In this document: one piece after another, positions 58,710-64,000 of the stretch
Position numbering within the stretch: the stretch's first letter is position 1
How the letters are laid out: every line of letters starts with the position of its first letter
NCBI GenBank assembly: GCA_030690945.1
Contig: JAUYFM010000004.1
Location: forward strand, 25,718-89,717
Length of the DNA: 64,000 nt
Source of the DNA: Smithellaceae bacterium
Lineage (GTDB): Bacteria; Desulfobacterota; Syntrophia; Syntrophales; Smithellaceae
Direction: 5' to 3'
Position numbers and translations under genes: made by a program
The notes under the pieces: model-generated
What the model was told of the DNA's origin: nothing
What the model saw: the letters and a program-made list of their open reading frames with translations, nothing else
Databases searched by the model: none

Positions 58710-59171
58710 TTACTTCTCGAAGAACAATTCGTCTTCAATCTTGATACATCCGATAACACTCTGGGCGGCTGGACAACGAGTGATATAATTGGAGAAACAC
58801 TCTTTCGCATCGGCCACCTTTTCCTCGGTCACTTTCAGGTGGTATTTAACGCGAATGGTTGTGATCTTGAGAACGCTATTAACATTTTCAATGTCTCCTT
58901 CCACATCAGCCCAATAAAGAGTTTCCGGGGTGGAAATCTTTTTTCCGGCCATCACCGTGGCCAGTGTTCCCATCATTCAGCCTGCTGTTGCTGCAACAAT
59001 ATGATCGAGTGTTGCCGCATGCTCCTTTTCCGGTTCGACTTTGTAGAACTTCATGATCCCCCCGTGGACACCATAATAGACCGGTTCCGAAAAACCCTCT
59101 ATCATCGCTCTCCGAGTCGGTCCTTTTTCCCTGACGATTTTAATTTTTGATGTATGAACAACTTCTCCCAT
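58710..59171 (-). CDS. OsmC-like protein read through an in-frame UGA (candidate selenoprotein)
   Basis: MGEVVHTSKIKIV...TLDHIVAATAG-[UGA 58979-58977]-MMGTLATVMAGKKISTPE...ITRCPAAQSVIGCIKIEDELFFEK; both halves in one frame, AGGAGG before ATG 59171. Confidence 0.75.
58945..58964 (-). promoter_or_regulatory. Candidate bacterial SECIS hairpin
   Basis: RNA CUGGCCA-CGGUGA-UGGCCGG: 7-bp stem, 6-nt loop with GGU, starting 12 nt after the UGA. Confidence 0.6.
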
Positions 59172-59220
59172 ATTAAACCTCCTTTGATCTTTTATACCAA
59201 GTTGCATTCAAATGTTAACA

Positions 59221-59273
59221 GTAGTTCGGGTCTTTAGACCCGTTGAACACGCGAACCTAAAGGTTCGGACTAC
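59221..59273. repeat. Intergenic palindromic repeat
   Basis: GTAGTTCGGGTCTTTAGACCCG...CGAACCTAAAGGTTCGGACTAC: two small hairpins with complementary outer ends. Confidence 0.7.
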
Positions 59274-59398
59274 GTTGGTTCGTTATCCTTTGAATGCGAC
59301 TGGGTATTACCACATGTTAACTTAGCAGAAGGGTAAATGTCAATAGTCGCCTTAATCATAGTCGCCATCCTCACCGATACCGCGCCCCACATTTTGTG

Positions 59399-59439
59399 GT
59401 CAAGATTTCCTTGACATACAAGACCGCGTTTCCTATAGT
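59399..59439 (+). promoter_or_regulatory. Repeated promoter motif, copy upstream of the TPR gene
   Basis: GTCAAGATTTCC-TTGACA (59411-59416)-N17-TATAGT (59434-59439). Confidence 0.75.
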
Positions 59440-59500
59440 TAAGCATGAATAAGCAACGTCTTATCAAAAAATAATCCCGACCTCAAGGAGGGTTGACAAG

Positions 59501-60757
59501 ATGAAGATCAAAACAGGTATCTTGTGCTCCATGTCAATCATGATGCTATCTTTCCTGTTTGTGGCCAATCCACTCTTTGCCCAAAAAAGGACCAATGATA
59601 TAACCCTGCAGGCGGTAAGCACTTTAGAACAAGCCAGGGTCTATCACGAGAAAGGCGCCTATCAGCAGGCTATCCAGGAGTACGGAAAGTTCATGACGCT
59701 GGTTCCGGGAAAGGCAGATACCTATTACAGACGGGGCCTATCCTACTATTATCTTGGTGATTCCAATCGGGCAATGCAGGATTACAACAGGGCCGTTGAG
59801 ATAAATCCAAACCATGCAGAGGCCTATAATAATCGAGGGATTGTCCACGATGATCTTGGCGATTTCAATCGGGCAATCAAGGATTATGACAAGGCCATCA
59901 AGCTGCGACCAGACTATGCAGAGGCTTATAATAATCGGGGATCTGCCTATGTTAAACTTGGCGACCTGGAAAAAGGGTTAAAAGATTTCTACGCGGCCAT
60001 CTCATGGAATCCAAAATTTGCGGAGGCCTATTATAATCGGGGAACGGTCCACAATAGACTCGGCAGCTTCAGTCAAGCGATCAAGGATATGGATACAGCC
60101 ATCGATCTCAACCCGGAATACGCAAGCGCCTATTATAACCGGGGAGTCATCCATGGTAAGCTGGGCAACAAAGTTAAAGAGATGGAGGATTATAACAAGG
60201 CCAGCGAGCTCAACCAGCGAACCAAAGCCGACAAGCCCATGGCAGTCCTTCACAAAGATAACGAAAGAACAAAGGAACTGGCGGAAAGCAAGAAACGGTT
60301 GGACGACCTTGCAAGGGAGAATGAAAAGCTGCGGAAAGAATTGACGGCAGTAACGAGTGTCAAGAAGCAGGAACCGGCAATGGACCATAATAAAACCGTT
60401 AGAGAACTCTCGGCAATCGACTGGTTTAAAAAGGGATACGCTTCTTCCGTATCGGGAAACTATCAGGAAGCCATTGATTCATATGACAAGGCCATCGAGC
60501 TGAACCCGAATCTTGCAGAGGCCTATTATGTCCGGGGGAATGCCCGCCATAGTCTTGGCGACCCCGATCGGGCGATACAGGATTTTGACAAGACAATCGA
60601 GCTGAGCCCTGAATATGCAAGCGCTTATTATAGAAGAGGGTTGGCCTATGACAAGCTTAGTAATCCCAAACAGTCGGTTGAAAATTATAAAAAGGCGGCA
60701 AGATTAGGGTTTAAAGCGGCACAAGACGTTTTAAAGGTGAAGGGGATTGCGTGGTAA
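59501..60757 (+). CDS. TPR-repeat protein with signal peptide
   Basis: Repeated AEAYNNRGxxxxxLGDxxRAIxDYDKAIxLxP units. Confidence 0.93.
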   Translation: MKIKTGILCSMSIMMLSFLFVANPLFAQKRTNDITLQAVSTLEQARVYHEKGAYQQAIQEYGKFMTLVPGKADTYYRRGLSYYYLGDSNRAMQDYNRAVEINPNHAEAYNNRGIVHDDLGDFNRAIKDYDKAIKLRPDYAEAYNNRGSAYVKLGDLEKGLKDFYAAISWNPKFAEAYYNRGTVHNRLGSFSQAIKDMDTAIDLNPEYASAYYNRGVIHGKLGNKVKEMEDYNKASELNQRTKADKPMAVLHKDNERTKELAESKKRLDDLARENEKLRKELTAVTSVKKQEPAMDHNKTVRELSAIDWFKKGYASSVSGNYQEAIDSYDKAIELNPNLAEAYYVRGNARHSLGDPDRAIQDFDKTIELSPEYASAYYRRGLAYDKLSNPKQSVENYKKAARLGFKAAQDVLKVKGIAW

Positions 60758-60820
60758 CCCTGCTTCAACCTGACCTTTTTCATCTACGCTGCGGAGAATG
60801 ACTGAGTGAGGATAGAGCGC

Positions 60821-60858
60821 CTTTAAAAAAGACGGATCAAGAGCCGTCTTTTTTAAAG
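60821..60858. terminator. Bidirectional terminator between TPR and aldolase genes
   Basis: CTTTAAAAAAGACGG-ATCAAGAG-CCGTCTTTTTTAAAG. Confidence 0.9.
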
Positions 60859-60874
60859 TTGTTAAGCTTATAAA

Positions 60875-61825
60875 CTAAGCGTTTCCTGCTGTTCCAAGAA
60901 CTTCCATTTTATGTTTTACAAGTTCTTTAACTGCTGTTCTTGCAGGCCCCAGGTAGTTTCTTGGATCGAAGTTTGCTGGTTTTTCAACAAAAGCTTTTCT
61001 GATAGCGCCAGTTAGCGCCAGTCTCAAGTCTGTATCGATATTGATTTTTGCAACGCCATTTTTAGAAGCAAATGCCAGCATTTCTTCAGGAACACCTTTG
61101 CTGCCTGGGATATCAGCGCCGTACTTATTACATTCTGCAACTAAATCTGCAGGAACTGAAGAAGCTCCGTGAAGAACTAGAGGGAAGTCATATCCAACAA
61201 CTGCATCAACTGCTTTTTTAATTTCAGCTAGTCTGTCAAAATCAAGTCTTGCTTCACCGCTGAATTTGAAAGCGCCGTGGCTTGTACCAATAGCAATAGC
61301 TAATGAATCACAGCCAGTTTCTTTAACAAATCTTGCAGCTTCTTGCGGATCTGTGAATGTAGAATCTTTAGCGTGTACATTAACGTCATCTTCAATACCA
61401 GCTAGTTTTCCAAGCTCAGCTTCAACTGAAACGCCTTTAGCGTGAGCATAGTCAACAACTTGTTTTGTAAGAGCAATATTTTCATCTAGTGGGAATCTTG
61501 AACCATCGATCATAACTGATGAGAAACCACCGTCAATACAAAGTTTGCAGATTTCAAAATCTTCACCGTGATCAAGGTGTAAAGCGATAGGAATAGTTGA
61601 TGTTTCTAATGCAGCTTCAACTAGTTTTACAAGGTAAGTTTGGTTTGCATATTTTCTTGCGCCAGCTGAGCACTGAAGAATGATTGGCGATTTTGTTTCT
61701 TCTGCAGATTCAACGATTGCTTGAAGCAACTCCATGTTGTTGACGTTGTAAGCGCCAATAGCGTATTTTCCAGCTAATGCTTTTTCAAACATTTCTTTAG
61801 TGCTTACCAGTTTTCTTTTACTCAT
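60875..61825 (-). CDS. fba: Class II fructose-bisphosphate aldolase
   Basis: ALHLDHGEDFEICKLCIDGGFSSVMIDGS, LGKLAGIED, LVLHGASSVP, KINIDTDLRLA. Confidence 0.94.
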   Translation of the reverse strand: MSKRKLVSTKEMFEKALAGKYAIGAYNVNNMELLQAIVESAEETKSPIILQCSAGARKYANQTYLVKLVEAALETSTIPIALHLDHGEDFEICKLCIDGGFSSVMIDGSRFPLDENIALTKQVVDYAHAKGVSVEAELGKLAGIEDDVNVHAKDSTFTDPQEAARFVKETGCDSLAIAIGTSHGAFKFSGEARLDFDRLAEIKKAVDAVVGYDFPLVLHGASSVPADLVAECNKYGADIPGSKGVPEEMLAFASKNGVAKINIDTDLRLALTGAIRKAFVEKPANFDPRNYLGPARTAVKELVKHKMEVLGTAGNA

Positions 61826-61924
61826 TTTTTTCTCCTTTAATATGATTACACATATATAGAATAAACTATCGTTTATATTTTCATGGGTTTATTCCGCGAT
61901 AAAACATCCGCAGTAAAGCCCCGG

Positions 61925-63691
61925 CTAATCCAACCGTGTGATCTTGTGCACGATCAAATAACGCTCAACGGCTTGCTCGATTGTAGGGAAGAAATTCTCG
62001 ATGCCCAGCCTGTTAAACAGGCCATAGCGCTTTAACTTGTCTTTCACCGGGCCTTTCATCTCTGCGAAAAACAAATCCATACCGGCCTGATGCAGCGCGG
62101 AATCGAGGTCGGCCAGCACGTCGGCAGCCGTAATATCCACATCGGTAATTGGTTCCGCCGCAACGACAACCCACTTGGTCGGTGTCGGAGCATTTGCCAC
62201 CGCGCGCAAAATCTGATTGCGGAATATCTCCGCATTGGCGAAAAACAGCGGAGCATCCCAACGGAAGAGCACCAGGCCGTCAATGCGTTTGGCCTCGGGA
62301 TGGCGGGAAATATCGTGATAGCTTTTCAGACCATCCACGTGACCGAGCACAGCGTCATAAGGCTGCCACGCGCGCCAGATGAAAGAAAGCAACGCCAGAC
62401 CGACCGCAATGAAGATGCCCTGAATAACGCCCAGCAGCACGACACCGAGAAAACACACAAGGGATAACACAAACTCGTCGCGCCGCAGTTTATAAAGGCG
62501 CAGAACACCACGAACTTCAACCAGACTGATACAGGCGGCAATCACAATAGCACCGAGCGCTGCCTGAGGCAGATTTGTAAGCAGCCTTGGCGCAAATATC
62601 AACAAGAGTGCAATACATACCACACCGACCACGCCGGTGATTTGCGTTTTGGCGCCGGCAGATTCGGCAACCGGCGTGCGCGACGCGCTGCTGCTCACGG
62701 GAAACCCCTGAAAAAAACCGGCAGCAACGTTGGCTGCGCCGAGCGCAATGATTTCCTGATTGCTGTCAACTTCAGAACCCGTCCGATGAGCAAACGTGCG
62801 CGAAAGCGCGCTCATGTCGGCAAAAGACACCAGCGCAATCGCAACGGCGGCGGCGCACAAGCTGCCGAATTCGGCAAGCGAGACGACCGGAATTTGGAAC
62901 TGAGGCAAGCCTTGCGGCAACGGGCCGATCACAGCAATTCCTGCCATGGCGGACAAATCCAACAAGGAAACAAGAATCGTCGCGCCGGCCACAGCAATCA
63001 ATACGCCCGGAATTCTGGGCGCCCACCGCCTGAACCCGAGAATCACCATCAGGCAAGACAAACCGATGATACAAGCCGTCTCGTTGATTTCTCCATTCCA
63101 AATGCTTAGCAGGAGGCCATTTGCTTCCTTTAAAAAGCTACTGCCGCTAACGGAAAAGCCGAGAACTTTCGGCAACTGGCCAATCAATACCGTGAGCGCA
63201 ATCCCGTTGAGATAGCCGTCGCGAATGGGCTTGGAGAGAAGATCGGTAATGAAACCGAACCGGGCCAGACCCGCCCCAATACATAATACCCCCGATAAAA
63301 TAGCCAGCATGGAGGCCAGAGCCAGAGCCTTATCCGGATTACCTGCGGCCAGCGGCAGAATCGTTGCAGCAATGAGCGCAGCCAACGCCGAATCCGGCCC
63401 CAGAACCAGAATGCGGCTCGGACCAAAGATAGCGTACGCGATCAGCGGAACGATAGTGGCATACAGGCCGTAAATGGCAGGCAAGCCTGAGGCCGCGGCA
63501 TAGCCCATACCGACAGGGACGAGGATCGCGGTAAGGACCAGCCCGGCGGCAATATCAGGTAACACCCAGTCGCGTTGATAACTGCGCAGGGTTGTGAGAA
63601 TGGGCAGCAAGCGGTATAGGCCGCGAGGGCGAATCTTACGCGCAAAGGGATCAGTTTTAGGAATTTGTGGAGTCGCCAAACTGCACCTCAT
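61925..63691 (-). CDS. SulP-family anion transporter with STAS domain
   Basis: LPDIAAGLVLTAILVPVGMGYAAASGLPAIYGLYATIVPLIAYAIFGPSR, C-terminal STAS. Confidence 0.94.
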   Translation of the reverse strand: MRCSLATPQIPKTDPFARKIRPRGLYRLLPILTTLRSYQRDWVLPDIAAGLVLTAILVPVGMGYAAASGLPAIYGLYATIVPLIAYAIFGPSRILVLGPDSALAALIAATILPLAAGNPDKALALASMLAILSGVLCIGAGLARFGFITDLLSKPIRDGYLNGIALTVLIGQLPKVLGFSVSGSSFLKEANGLLLSIWNGEINETACIIGLSCLMVILGFRRWAPRIPGVLIAVAGATILVSLLDLSAMAGIAVIGPLPQGLPQFQIPVVSLAEFGSLCAAAVAIALVSFADMSALSRTFAHRTGSEVDSNQEIIALGAANVAAGFFQGFPVSSSASRTPVAESAGAKTQITGVVGVVCIALLLIFAPRLLTNLPQAALGAIVIAACISLVEVRGVLRLYKLRRDEFVLSLVCFLGVVLLGVIQGIFIAVGLALLSFIWRAWQPYDAVLGHVDGLKSYHDISRHPEAKRIDGLVLFRWDAPLFFANAEIFRNQILRAVANAPTPTKWVVVAAEPITDVDITAADVLADLDSALHQAGMDLFFAEMKGPVKDKLKRYGLFNRLGIENFFPTIEQAVERYLIVHKITRLD

Positions 63692-64000
63692 GAGATAAAT
63701 ACTTCCGTATTTTTATAAACCGGACGCTTCCCAGACTGGCCATGTTGATCTTTTTAATTGTATCAATGCCTCTTGTCAAGAAACAACTGGTTTGGCGCCC
63801 CCGGAATATCCCGAAATATTTAACAGTTTCATTTTTTGGGGGAAATCGTACAATTCCCTACATGCCGTCAAAGCCAGCCGGCCTCCTGATATATTTCGCC
63901 CGGAACCCCGAGAACAGCGGCGAAAAGGACAGCCCCATGCGTTTCAATCGTCTCTTCCACTTCCCGGGTATTAATACCAAGTCGCCGTCAAAAGTCAACA

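Noticed and set aside
58692-59150. 152-aa plus-strand ORF across the OsmC locus
   Set aside because: Opposite the OsmC-like reading frame, which has an RBS and domain similarity; the plus ORF has no recognisable motif.

Overview
The window looks like one contig from an anaerobic Desulfobacterota/Syntrophia-type bacterium (inferred from gene content and repeat style; not verified). It runs: (1) a housekeeping block (MtaB-like end, rnc, Elp3-like radical SAM, era, der); (2) a repeat-rich stretch with a chagasin/MliC fusion, a RelB/YafQ toxin-antitoxin pair and a decayed copy of the der 3' end; (3) a minus-strand run from about 31972 down to 8241. That run holds a Wsp-like chemosensory system whose output is a REC-PP2C phosphatase plus an RsbW-like HATPase-GNAT fusion instead of a GGDEF protein. 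It then continues into an amidohydrolase, a BMP-type ABC transporter, and an FdrA/DUF1116/DUF2877/carbamate kinase/ATCase-like cluster; (4) a mosaic defence/mobile region (about 32.2-44.4 kb) with a PIN protein, DinD in long direct repeats, a possible orphan integron-like cassette, a 1651-aa DUF4011-helicase-Vsr-like protein, FRG, DUF1016 and BRO genes, and AbiEii and helicase remnants; (5) a catabolic cluster (MFS, acyl-CoA ligase, CMD, sigma-54 regulator, TRAP transporter, CoA-transferase, SDR, 4-hydroxybutyryl-CoA-dehydratase-like enzyme, M20 hydrolase); (6) an OsmC-like gene split by an in-frame UGA at the expected conserved Cys, followed by a bSECIS-like hairpin (selenoprotein candidate), then TPR, fructose-bisphosphate aldolase and SulP genes. 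A roughly 45-bp promoter-like motif (GTGGYCAAGATTTC-mTTGACA-N17-TATACT) occurs four times upstream of different operons. No rRNA, tRNA or CRISPR array was recognised.
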